The notes under the pieces are model-generated. The model ran no database searches, was not told the DNA's origin, and saw only the letters and a list, made by a program, of their open reading frames with translations. Positions 6,378 through 14,000 of a DNA stretch of 18,819 nt are shown here, in pieces; position 1 is the stretch's first letter, and each line of letters opens with the position of its first letter. Where the stretch lies: contig CAYVES010000033.1 in assembly GCA_964449845.1 (NCBI GenBank), positions 1-18,819 of the forward strand. Reading direction: 5' to 3'. The DNA comes from SOKG01 sp964449845 (GTDB taxonomy: Bacteria > Chloroflexota > Dehalococcoidia > SZUA-161). Position numbers and translations under genes: made by a program.

Positions 6378-7625
6378 ATGGCTGAAATAAGGGAAGCAGT
6401 AATCGTGGATTACGCCCGAACCCCTTTCGGGGTGGCGAGCGCAAAGAGGCCAGGCTTTTTCGCAGATAAGCGCGCCGACGACCTTGCTGGTATCGTGGTT
6501 GAGGAGTTGCTACAGCGAACAAAGATAGACCCTGCCTCAATCGACGAGGTCATCATGGGCGCGGCAAACCAAGCTGGCGAACAGGCCAATCCGGGCAGAG
6601 GCATTGGCCTGATGACCTGCCCCTTTCAGGTTGCGGGCCTGAGTGTCGACCGAGCGTGCTGCTCAAGTATGACAGCCGCGCACATTGCCTGTATGGCTAT
6701 TGAATTGGGCATAGGCGACATCTTCATTGCCGGCGGGATAGAGAACGTCTCTCACTTCCCCATTCCTTTGATCACTCCTGATTCAGACTTTTTCAAGATG
6801 GCAGAGGAATTTGGCACGTCACGTGCACAGCCAAACCCAAAGCTATTTGAAAAGGTCGACCTCTGGGACATAGTAGGTATGGGCCTGACCGGCGAGAGGC
6901 TGGCCGAGATGTTCGATATCTCCAGGGAAGAGCAGGACCAATGGGCGTTGAGGAGCAACCTAAGGGCGGCAGCAGCTCAAAGGGAGGGGCAGTTTAAGCA
7001 CGAGATAATCCCGGTGGAGGGCAAGCTGCCCGACGGGACGGTGAAGCTTGTTGATTACGACCAGGGTGTGAGGCCCGACTCAACCATTGAGAAGATACGC
7101 ACCCTTCCGCCTGTCTTCAAGCCTGACGGAAGGATTTGTGCAGCCAGTGCCTCTCGGGAGAGCGACGGGGCCGCGGCGGGAGTGTTTATGTCAAAGGAGA
7201 AAGCCAGGGAGTTGGGTTTGGTGCCGATGGTCACCATAAGGGGGATGGCATGGGTCGGGGTTGACCCCAAAATCCTTGGATATGGCTCTACCGTGGCGTC
7301 TAGAAAGGCTTTGAAAAGAGCGGGGCTATCCGTGGATGATATTGACCTGTGGGAGATAAACGAGGCCTTTGCCGTGGTGCCTCTGGTACAGATAAAGGAA
7401 ATGGGAATTGATCCTGAGAAGGTGAACGTCAACGGAGGTGCCTGCTGCATCGGCCATCCGACAGGGGCGAGCGGGGTACGACTGCTTGGGACTTTGGCCT
7501 ATGAGATGAATCGCAGAGGGTCCAGATATGGTGTGGCAGCCATATGCGGCGCTTGGGGCGCGGGAACAGCGACGGTTGTCGAAAGGGACGAGTACTGGGA
7601 AGCTCACCGCGCTTTCCTACGCTAG
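6378..7625 (+). CDS. Thiolase-family protein (acetyl-CoA acyltransferase-like) with altered motifs
   Basis: A 415-residue thiolase (421 from the alternative ATG at 6360). It would cleave a 3-oxoacyl-CoA with CoA, or run the reverse condensation, in the cytoplasm. Numbering from 6378, the nucleophile is Cys94 in VDRACCSSM, the NEAF motif starts at Asn328, GHP has His360, and the second catalytic Cys is Cys390. All four catalytic positions are thus present. Several normally fixed neighbours differ: SSM in place of SG-L/M, ACCIGHPTGASG in place of AIALGHPLGASG, CGAWGAG in place of C-GGG-G, and SRESDG in place of SG-NDG. Cysteines are unusually dense around the pocket. This points to a divergent subfamily, perhaps with a bulky or branched substrate. 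It is third in the cluster and works naturally with the CoA-transferase. Confidence 0.92.
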   Translation: MAEIREAVIVDYARTPFGVASAKRPGFFADKRADDLAGIVVEELLQRTKIDPASIDEVIMGAANQAGEQANPGRGIGLMTCPFQVAGLSVDRACCSSMTAAHIACMAIELGIGDIFIAGGIENVSHFPIPLITPDSDFFKMAEEFGTSRAQPNPKLFEKVDLWDIVGMGLTGERLAEMFDISREEQDQWALRSNLRAAAAQREGQFKHEIIPVEGKLPDGTVKLVDYDQGVRPDSTIEKIRTLPPVFKPDGRICAASASRESDGAAAGVFMSKEKARELGLVPMVTIRGMAWVGVDPKILGYGSTVASRKALKRAGLSVDDIDLWEINEAFAVVPLVQIKEMGIDPEKVNVNGGACCIGHPTGASGVRLLGTLAYEMNRRGSRYGVAAICGAWGAGTATVVERDEYWEAHRAFLR

Positions 7626-7710
7626 GCAAGGCACCTAGAATCGGAGGTGCTACATGTAGCACTGTACTACCAGCGTACCCATGATCAATGTCCCAATGAG
7701 TTAAACCAAC

Positions 7711-7718
7711 AAGGAGGT
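7711..7718 (+). promoter_or_regulatory. Ribosome binding site deciding the flavoprotein start
   Basis: AAGGAGGT, six bases before the ATG at 7725. The frame is open further up to 7647, but that extension has no ribosome binding site and the family begins near MTAEEH, so 7725 is the start. Confidence 0.8.
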
Positions 7719-7724
7719 AGCAAG

Positions 7725-9170
7725 ATGGGACTAATGACGGCAGAGGAACACAAGCAGAGTTTGAGGGATGACAGGGTAGTCTATCTCAGGGGGGAGAGGG
7801 TTGAGGATGTTACTACCGACCCGCTCCTCAGAATCTGTGTGGATACAGCAGGGATAGACTATGAGATGGCACATATGCCTGAGTACAGGGACCTGGCTGT
7901 AGTGAGTCACCCCGAAACAGGCGAGCCCATAAGCAGGTATTACTACACGCCCCAAAACGTTGATGATCTCCTAAAGAGACACGAGCTTATGGTAACAGGG
8001 ACGAGGTTCGGCATGGGTGTGGTCCCTTTCACCCATGATATCGGCGCCGATGCCATGAATGCGGTAAGCATCGCCGCAAACACCATGGGGAAGAAGGAGT
8101 ATCTAGAACGGGCAGAGGGTTACCGCGATTATCTACAGAAAAAGGATTTAAGCGTAGCTGTTGCCATGAGCGATGTAAAAGGGGATCGCGTTCTGCACCC
8201 TTCCTCTTCCAAGCAAGCCCACCCAGACTATTATGTGAGGGTGGTCGACAGAGACGACAAGGGGATAGTAGTGAGGGGTGCTAAGGCACACATTACCGCT
8301 TCAGCATACTTCAACGAGGTGTTTGTGGCTCCGTGCAGGGTTATGGCTGAAGAGGACGCGGATTATGCTGTCGCCTTTGCTATTCCTGCCAACACCAAGG
8401 GGATGAAGCACATATGCCATCCTCTAAAAGCGGAATGGGGCCCGCTCGATTTCCCCGTCGACCTTCCAGTGAGGGCTCATACCGACTGTCTGGTTATCTT
8501 CGATGATGTGCTCGTTCCCTGGGATAGGGTCTTCCTCTGTGGGGAGTGGACCCACGTGATGACCCTGGTGTATAGTTTTGCCACTTTGCACCGTCATACT
8601 GCATCCAGCTACAGGATCGCGATGACGGAGCTACTGGTGGGGATGGCTCAAGCAATGGCGGAGTACAACGGGATCGAGTGGGTCGGCCATGTTAGGGATA
8701 AAATCACCGATCTGGTAATGTACCTTGACACCCTCAAGTCGCTGTCTCGGGCCTCCTGTCTTGATTATGTTATGCATGGTGGAATTCCGATACCGAATCC
8801 GGCGATTTGCAACATAGCAAAATACAACTTTGCCGCCAATTATCATGACTGCGCCAGGGCGATACAGGATATTGCCGGGGGGCTGCTTATCACCGCGCCA
8901 ACTTACAAGGACTATCAGAATCCCGAGACCAGAGGGGACATCGAGAAGTACCTGGGTGGTAAGGCAGGAATACCCACAGAGCACAGGCTAAGGATGATGC
9001 AGCTAATAAGGAGGTGGGTCGGTATGGAGCTAGAAGTATCGGCGCTTCATGCCGAGGGCTCTCTTCAAGCCCAGAGGATGATGATCTACGGTGAGTCCAT
9101 GGCAAAAATTCAGGAATACAAGAAGAGGGCCGAAGTACTGGCCGGCATAAGAAGGGAGGGCGAATCCTAA
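7725..9170 (+). CDS. AbfD/HpaB-family flavoprotein lacking the Fe-S cysteine ligands
   Basis: A 481-residue member of the 4-hydroxyphenylacetate 3-hydroxylase / 4-hydroxybutyryl-CoA dehydratase family, with an acyl-CoA-dehydrogenase-like FAD fold. It starts MTAEEHKQSLRD, and its middle resembles AbfD closely: SDVKGDRVLHPS, DKGIVVRGAKAHIT, DADYAVAFAIP, and HAEGSLQAQRMMI near the end. In Clostridium aminobutyricum AbfD the [4Fe-4S] cluster is held by Cys99, Cys103, His292 and Cys299. My hand alignment puts Pro101, Asp105, His289 and Tyr296 at these places, so all three cysteines are gone. The Glu before the HxxGSxQAQR block (AbfD Glu455 by my recollection) is Ser439. It is therefore unlikely to be a 4-hydroxybutyryl-CoA dehydratase. 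A flavin monooxygenase, dehydrogenase or cluster-free lyase on a CoA ester is possible. It lies between thiolase and CaiB genes. Confidence 0.9.
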   Translation: MGLMTAEEHKQSLRDDRVVYLRGERVEDVTTDPLLRICVDTAGIDYEMAHMPEYRDLAVVSHPETGEPISRYYYTPQNVDDLLKRHELMVTGTRFGMGVVPFTHDIGADAMNAVSIAANTMGKKEYLERAEGYRDYLQKKDLSVAVAMSDVKGDRVLHPSSSKQAHPDYYVRVVDRDDKGIVVRGAKAHITASAYFNEVFVAPCRVMAEEDADYAVAFAIPANTKGMKHICHPLKAEWGPLDFPVDLPVRAHTDCLVIFDDVLVPWDRVFLCGEWTHVMTLVYSFATLHRHTASSYRIAMTELLVGMAQAMAEYNGIEWVGHVRDKITDLVMYLDTLKSLSRASCLDYVMHGGIPIPNPAICNIAKYNFAANYHDCARAIQDIAGGLLITAPTYKDYQNPETRGDIEKYLGGKAGIPTEHRLRMMQLIRRWVGMELEVSALHAEGSLQAQRMMIYGESMAKIQEYKKRAEVLAGIRREGES

Positions 9171-9176
9171 GAGACA

Positions 9177-10388
9177 GTGGAACAGGCTTTATCAGATGTC
9201 AAGGTATTGGATCTAACCCATTACATCGCCGGCCCCTACTGCACCAAGCTCATGGCTGACCTGGGCGCCGATGTTGTCAAGATCGAGAAGCCGGGCGGGG
9301 GCGATCCATCACGAAGGATGGGACCTTTCCCGAACGACAAGCCTCACCCTGAGAAGAGCGCCCTTTTCCTTCATCTCAACACCAACAAAAAGGGCATCAC
9401 CCTCAACCTGAACAGCTTGGCAGGGCGGGAAATCTTCAGGCAGTTGGTAAATGATGTGGACATCCTCGTGGAGAGCTTCAAGCCTGGGACAATGGCTGGT
9501 TGGGGCCTCGACTACGAGACCCTGGAGAAGATGAACCCCCGATTGGTGATGGGCTCCATCTCCAACTTTGGGCAATATGGGCCCTACCGGGACTTCAAGG
9601 CGTCAGACGGCGTGCTCTATGCCATGGGCGGCGATATGTATACCGACGGCATGTATCAGCGTGAGCCGGTCAAGCTTGCGGTGAACGTATCTCTCTATGA
9701 GGCAGCTTCATCAGCGGCGGTGGGCATTATGGGCGCTTACTTCGGCGCCAAACATAGTGGGACAGGGGGGCAGCACGTTGACATCTCCCTCATGGAAACC
9801 CTGGAGAGCAGCACAGATCGGAGGATTACAAACCTCATCGCCTATCAGTATTGCGGCCAACAAATGATCAGAATCTCAATGGGTGAACTGAGCTTCCCCG
9901 CGGGCGCCTATCCTTGTAAGGATGGCTACTTCGGTCTTCTTGCCACCGGTATGCGCTGGTCCGGCGTTGCCAAAATGATTGGCGACCCCGAGCTGGAGAA
10001 GCCCCCGTGGAGTACATTAGAGGCGCAGTTCGATCCGAAGTGGAGGGACGAGTTCTACGAAAGATGGTGGTTCCCATACCTTTCTTCCAGGACGAAGCTT
10101 GAGTGCTGGAGCGAAGGCCAGGCAGCAGGGCTGATGTGCGCACCCCTAAATACCGTCGCAGACCTCATGCATGATCAGCACCTTGAGGAAAGGGAATCCT
10201 TTGTACAGGTCGATCACCCGGTGGCGGGGCGAATCACCTATCCCGGCGCGCCCTATATCATGTCTGGGACGCCGTGGCAGGTGAAGAGGCCCGCGCCCCT
10301 CTTGGGGCAGCATAACGGGGAGGTCTATGGGAAGCTGGGATACACCAGGGAGGACCTTGTGCTGCTGAGGCAGCAGGGGGTTATCTAG
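9177..10388 (+). CDS. CaiB/BaiF (class III) CoA-transferase, with catalytic Asp
   Basis: A 403-residue family III CoA-transferase, a group that moves CoA between acids by way of an aspartyl-CoA anhydride/thioester in an interlocked dimer. The N-terminus is typical: VKVLDLTHYIAGPYCTKLMADLGADVVKIEKPGGGD. NTNKKGITLNL and DVDILVESFKPGTM-GLDYETL follow. Asp202 in GGQHVDISLMETL matches the catalytic Asp169 of formyl-CoA transferase and CaiB. The end, PAPLLGQHNGEVYGKLGY, is standard. It starts at GTG 9177, only six bases after the flavoprotein stop codon, with only a weak AAGAGA nearby, so translation is probably coupled. It likely activates the pathway acid or recycles CoA from a product. The substrate is not readable. 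Confidence 0.93.
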   Translation: MEQALSDVKVLDLTHYIAGPYCTKLMADLGADVVKIEKPGGGDPSRRMGPFPNDKPHPEKSALFLHLNTNKKGITLNLNSLAGREIFRQLVNDVDILVESFKPGTMAGWGLDYETLEKMNPRLVMGSISNFGQYGPYRDFKASDGVLYAMGGDMYTDGMYQREPVKLAVNVSLYEAASSAAVGIMGAYFGAKHSGTGGQHVDISLMETLESSTDRRITNLIAYQYCGQQMIRISMGELSFPAGAYPCKDGYFGLLATGMRWSGVAKMIGDPELEKPPWSTLEAQFDPKWRDEFYERWWFPYLSSRTKLECWSEGQAAGLMCAPLNTVADLMHDQHLEERESFVQVDHPVAGRITYPGAPYIMSGTPWQVKRPAPLLGQHNGEVYGKLGYTREDLVLLRQQGVI

Positions 10389-10419
10389 TCCAGGGATAGC
10401 CGGCTGGAGGGGCCTTAAG

Positions 10420-11760
10420 ATGGCCAGAACTAAGTTGCCTTTGGAAGGCGTCAGGATAGCGGGGATTGTTGTGGTTTATGCCGGTCGTTGGCTAATGCAG
10501 CTACTGGCGCATATGGGTGCCGAGACCATAGGGGTGGAGTCATGTCAGCACTTCGCACCAATGACCAGAGGAGTATTTCCTAACCCGCCCAAGCTACTTC
10601 TGGACAATATGCCGCCTTACACCGGAGGATACCCAAACCGAGAACCAGGTGCAAGGCCCTGGAACCGTTACCCCCTTGGCAATGCCACACAGTGCAATCA
10701 GCGCAGCATGACGGTAGACTTGACCAGACCTGAGGGGATGGACATCTTCTGGAGGCTCGTCAGCAAGTGCGATGCGTTTGTCGAGAATAATACCCCCTCA
10801 GCCATGGATAAGCTGGGCATAACCTATGAGAAGATGAAGGAGGTCAAGCCAGATATCATCATGCTGCGCCTTCCAGGCTATGGACTCAGTGGTCCCTGGA
10901 AAGACTACCGCGGCCTGGGGAGCAACTTCGAGGCATATGCTGGCCACGACATGCTAAGAGGCTACCTCGATATGGACCCCTCTTCGCACAGCATGGTTTT
11001 TGCTTGCGATCACGCCGCTGGAGCCCACGGTGCCTTTGTCCTGCTGGCTGCCCTGCATTACCGCAGCCAAACGGGGAAAGGACAGTTGATAGAGCTGAGT
11101 CAGACAGAGACCTTCCTCCCCTGGATAGCGCAGGCGTTGATGGACTACGACATGAATGGTCGCGTTCAGGGAACGATGGGCAACCGTTATCCTGGCGCAG
11201 CACCCTGCGGCTGCTATCGCTGCAAAGGGGAGTCGGTAGTTTTCGGGACCTCTCAGCTTACCCCAGATCAGGGCAACTACGTGTTCATCACTTGCCACAA
11301 TGATGACGAGTGGCAAGGTCTGTGCCGTGCCATGAGCGATCCCTCCTGGAGCGCGGAGGAGAGGTTTGCCGATGCTATAAGCCGCTATAAGAACCAGGAC
11401 GAGTTGGATGAGCATATCGAGGAGTGGACGCGTGAGCGCGACCACTTCGAGGTAATGTATATCCTGCAAGCGGAGGGCGTTCCCGCTGGCCCCGTTGAGA
11501 GCTACAAAGACGCCTATGATGACCAGCACCTGCGGGCGCGGGGGTTCTTTGAGCAGGCCACGCAGGAGGACTGCGGCACCCACCTCTATCCGGGGACGCC
11601 GTGGAAGATGTCAAAAACGCCCCTCAGCATCTGGCGTGGGCCCTCTCGTCTCGGGGAAGATAACGAATACGTCTATAAACAGGTTATCGGCGTGTCCAAT
11701 AAAGAGTACGCCAGATTGGAGAGAGAGGGGCACATCGGCATGGACTTCGTGGGGTTGTAA
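10420..11760 (+). CDS. CaiB/BaiF-family protein with Glu at the catalytic Asp position
   Basis: A 446-residue family III CoA-transferase homologue, longer than its neighbour by an insertion in the first 100 residues. The ATG follows GGAGGGG (10406-10412) at seven bases. Family blocks are LLAHMGAETIGVES, RSMTVDLTRPEGMDIFWRL, SKCDAFVENNTPSAMDKLGITYEKM, and GVPAGPVESYKDAYDDQHLRARGFF. The catalytic-loop motif reads GKGQLIELSQTET, so Glu225 stands where Asp is normal. Such a residue could still be acylated, or the chain could be a non-catalytic partner of the preceding Asp202-bearing protein, as the two chains of BbsEF pair. It is 31 bp from the preceding gene and ends the cluster. The next gene is on the opposite strand. 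Confidence 0.9.
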   Translation: MARTKLPLEGVRIAGIVVVYAGRWLMQLLAHMGAETIGVESCQHFAPMTRGVFPNPPKLLLDNMPPYTGGYPNREPGARPWNRYPLGNATQCNQRSMTVDLTRPEGMDIFWRLVSKCDAFVENNTPSAMDKLGITYEKMKEVKPDIIMLRLPGYGLSGPWKDYRGLGSNFEAYAGHDMLRGYLDMDPSSHSMVFACDHAAGAHGAFVLLAALHYRSQTGKGQLIELSQTETFLPWIAQALMDYDMNGRVQGTMGNRYPGAAPCGCYRCKGESVVFGTSQLTPDQGNYVFITCHNDDEWQGLCRAMSDPSWSAEERFADAISRYKNQDELDEHIEEWTRERDHFEVMYILQAEGVPAGPVESYKDAYDDQHLRARGFFEQATQEDCGTHLYPGTPWKMSKTPLSIWRGPSRLGEDNEYVYKQVIGVSNKEYARLEREGHIGMDFVGL

Positions 11761-11849
11761 TCATGAGTCAAATGTGGGTCGAACTTCAGCATCTGAGGAA
11801 TTGGTCAAAATCTGCTGCGAGAAAGGGTACAGTAAGTCGATGCAGGTGC

Positions 11850-12455
11850 TTACCGGTTCTTGAGTTTTCTGTTGAGTTCATCGGCGTTGAGAAGGAAAAT
11901 CTGGCTAGCCGCGTTGACTAGATCTTGAGAACACTTGGCCTGGCCAAAAAACCTGCCGCCGGCTAATGCAATCCAAACAGGAGGCAAGTCGTTCACCTTG
12001 TGAACCATGCCCCCACCCTCGTCAGGTGCAGCATACAAAACCGTATTGATCCCAGAGGCTATCAGCCGCGCCAAGCACATGGGACAAGATTCAAGAGATG
12101 TGTAGAGTGTGTACCCTTCCATGCTAGTAGCGCCCTGGTGAATGTCTTCAAAACTATCCATGACCACCATTTCAGCGTGCCGATCGCTACGGAAATGTGG
12201 ATTGAACAACTCATTATGCCCCCAGGCAACGGTATTCCCATGATCGTCAACCAAGATACATCCGACGCCAAAGTTTTCAGTATTCACAGCTTTCAAGGCT
12301 AGGACACACGCGACCCAAACATACCTATCATCTATATATGTATCAGCCAATTGGTAATCAGTAAGCCAAGTTCTCCACTGGCTAACAGCGACATTTCTGG
12401 GGTGGATTGTTGCAAGTTGCTCCAACCCCAACTGTCTGATCGGTCCGCTAGTCAT
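11850..12455 (-). CDS. Cytidine/deoxycytidylate deaminase-superfamily protein (zinc nucleoside deaminase-like)
   Basis: A 201-residue protein with the deaminase core: HAEM (zinc ligand His93, proton-shuttle Glu95) and ESCPMC (zinc ligands Cys124 and Cys127), then ARLIASGINTVLYAA. This is the dCMP/tRNA-adenosine/guanine deaminase layout. About 45 residues precede the core and a 60-residue tail follows, so it is longer than the minimal 150-residue deaminases. The NELF-PHF loop before HAE may hold specificity. The ATG at 12455 follows GGAGAGGA on the minus strand at about ten bases. It lies 100 bp downstream of the HD-domain gene, same strand, and may share its promoter. The substrate (nucleoside, nucleotide, guanine or tRNA) is undecided. 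No obvious terminator was seen in the 89 bp to the convergent CaiB gene. Confidence 0.88.
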   Translation of the reverse strand: MTSGPIRQLGLEQLATIHPRNVAVSQWRTWLTDYQLADTYIDDRYVWVACVLALKAVNTENFGVGCILVDDHGNTVAWGHNELFNPHFRSDRHAEMVVMDSFEDIHQGATSMEGYTLYTSLESCPMCLARLIASGINTVLYAAPDEGGGMVHKVNDLPPVWIALAGGRFFGQAKCSQDLVNAASQIFLLNADELNRKLKNR

Positions 12456-12555
12456 TATTGCGGATTCCTCTCCACCTCAATATTCCTTGTTACTGGTAAT
12501 CGAATGAAGCACACGTCATAGCATCGGTGAGAGCATAATGGGAGCGGAATGCATT

Positions 12556-13743
12556 CTAGTGAAATTCAGCATATATGGCGCTCAAAGGTAAGTTACCAAT
12601 CTTCACACCCGCATACTTATCCCTTTTCTGGACCTTCGCCTCAACAAGCTCTCGGCTTAAACTTCCGTTATCAACTCCTACAGCCGCCTCTATGAAAGCA
12701 GCCAGGTCATCAGCCGCCTTAACTAATGTGCCGTCTCTCGGTTCATACTGGTCCTCGTTGTAAGAATCAACGATCTGTTGGCTTGTAACTTCTTGTCTCT
12801 TGCCAGCTATCGTTACAACATCGGTGAACTCTTTCTCCGCAAAAAACCTGACCTGACGACGCCATTTCTTTGGTAACAGGGAGTAAACCTCGCGTTGCAT
12901 GAGGTCCTTCTCAATGTCTGCGATCAGTGCCTCCAGTCCAGGCACTGCGCCTTTTATCGGTGAGCTAATGTCTTTGGTCATAACCTCTGGCAAATCGTGG
13001 AATAGACCAGTGAAATAGTTGTTGATGAGTCTTGTGGAACAAGCATGTATGTGCAACGAGAGCAGATAAGATATTATCGCCACGAATAGCTGATGCCCCA
13101 TAACAGAGGTCTTGGGCACCCTATGAACATGTGACCACCTGATTTGAAATCTGAGTTCGCCGCACAAGTCGATGAATTGTCTATATTTGCAGCGTAGCGC
13201 CAGTTGCTGTATTCCTGTCAAATCGTAGTATCTCTCTTGTTGGGCATCCAATTTCTTTCTTATCTCATCCATCTCGAAACCTCTTGGATTCGCACGCTCA
13301 AGGATGCCAAACTCCCACCCTGTGGCATAAAAATGGGCGGCGGCCAAGACCCTTCTATTCAAGCCGTCTTCAGTGTCAAACAAATAATCCTTGAATCTTT
13401 GCCAGAAGTCATTGTTGAACGGTTGTATGTATGGCTCCAATTGTGCGCAGACCCACTTGTTTAACTCTCGATACTTCTGCGCGTCTTCCTTTATCCTATA
13501 GAGAATTGGTGGCTTCAAGTCCGTCAGCACCGTGCGCTGCAGCAGTTCAAAAATCCCACCCTCTATGATCTCTAGCCAATTGAAGCCCTTCCTTTTTTCC
13601 TCAAACTTTCCAAGAAAGTAAGCGATTATCATTTTGTGGCCTTGCTTGTCTAACTCGTAGAGGTCTACTGGACGCAGCTTATCATTCCACCTTTGCATGT
13701 AGGCCGCTTGGAATAACTTCAGTAGTAATGCCTTTGTTATCAT
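12556..13743 (-). CDS. HD-domain metal-dependent phosphohydrolase-like protein
   Basis: A 395-residue protein with an HD-superfamily signature in its middle: RWSHVHR-P (about 202-210), His217 in the GHQLF helix, the defining His249-Asp250 in GLFHDLPEV, and a later KAADDLAAF (Asp345/Asp346). The R..H..HD..D order is that of YfbR-like 5'-deoxynucleotidases and other HD hydrolases. A ~200-residue N-terminal region rich in aromatic and charged residues is not part of the minimal domain and I do not recognise it. The ATG at 13743 follows AGGAGG at five bases. A strong promoter lies at 13824-13852. The deaminase gene is downstream on the same strand, which suggests a nucleotide-related role, either housekeeping salvage or nucleotide depletion. 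This is inference. Confidence 0.85.
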   Translation of the reverse strand: MITKALLLKLFQAAYMQRWNDKLRPVDLYELDKQGHKMIIAYFLGKFEEKRKGFNWLEIIEGGIFELLQRTVLTDLKPPILYRIKEDAQKYRELNKWVCAQLEPYIQPFNNDFWQRFKDYLFDTEDGLNRRVLAAAHFYATGWEFGILERANPRGFEMDEIRKKLDAQQERYYDLTGIQQLALRCKYRQFIDLCGELRFQIRWSHVHRVPKTSVMGHQLFVAIISYLLSLHIHACSTRLINNYFTGLFHDLPEVMTKDISSPIKGAVPGLEALIADIEKDLMQREVYSLLPKKWRRQVRFFAEKEFTDVVTIAGKRQEVTSQQIVDSYNEDQYEPRDGTLVKAADDLAAFIEAAVGVDNGSLSRELVEAKVQKRDKYAGVKIGNLPLSAIYAEFH

Positions 13744-13823
13744 AATGTCCTCCTAAGGCTCCCTAACCAACTTGCTTCTCTTGCGTGTGTCTTCAGCGAT
13801 GTTTCGACATCTGAGGAATCAAT

Positions 13824-13852
13824 AGTATAGGTAGTCGAACTTACTTTGTCAA
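13824..13852 (-). promoter_or_regulatory. Strong sigma70-type promoter for the HD-domain gene
   Basis: On the minus strand, perfect TTGACA (13847-13852), 17-bp spacer, TATACT (13824-13829, five of six). It lies about 80 bp upstream of the HD-domain ATG and points at it. It is the best promoter in the window and would also serve the deaminase gene. Confidence 0.7.
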
Positions 13853-14000
13853 TACTACGCAGGCCAGATCATCCCCTAACATAGAGCCGGTTAACTAACA
13901 AAAAACCACATTGTTGACCGCCCACATAAACGTTAGGCAAAGATGCAAGCCACCCTGAAAACCCTATTCGGATAAGAGCTGCCGTAACACTTATCAGGTG

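Noticed and set aside
7725..9170. Calling this gene 4-hydroxybutyryl-CoA dehydratase (abfD)
   Set aside because: Overall similarity supports it, but the three cluster cysteines are replaced by Pro, Asp and Tyr in my alignment, so the specific function is not supported.
10954..11583. Long minus-strand open frame of 209 codons
   Set aside because: Antisense shadow of the second CaiB/BaiF gene.
13902..13907. T6 run (minus strand) after the SDR gene as part of an intrinsic terminator
   Set aside because: No GC-rich stem precedes the run.
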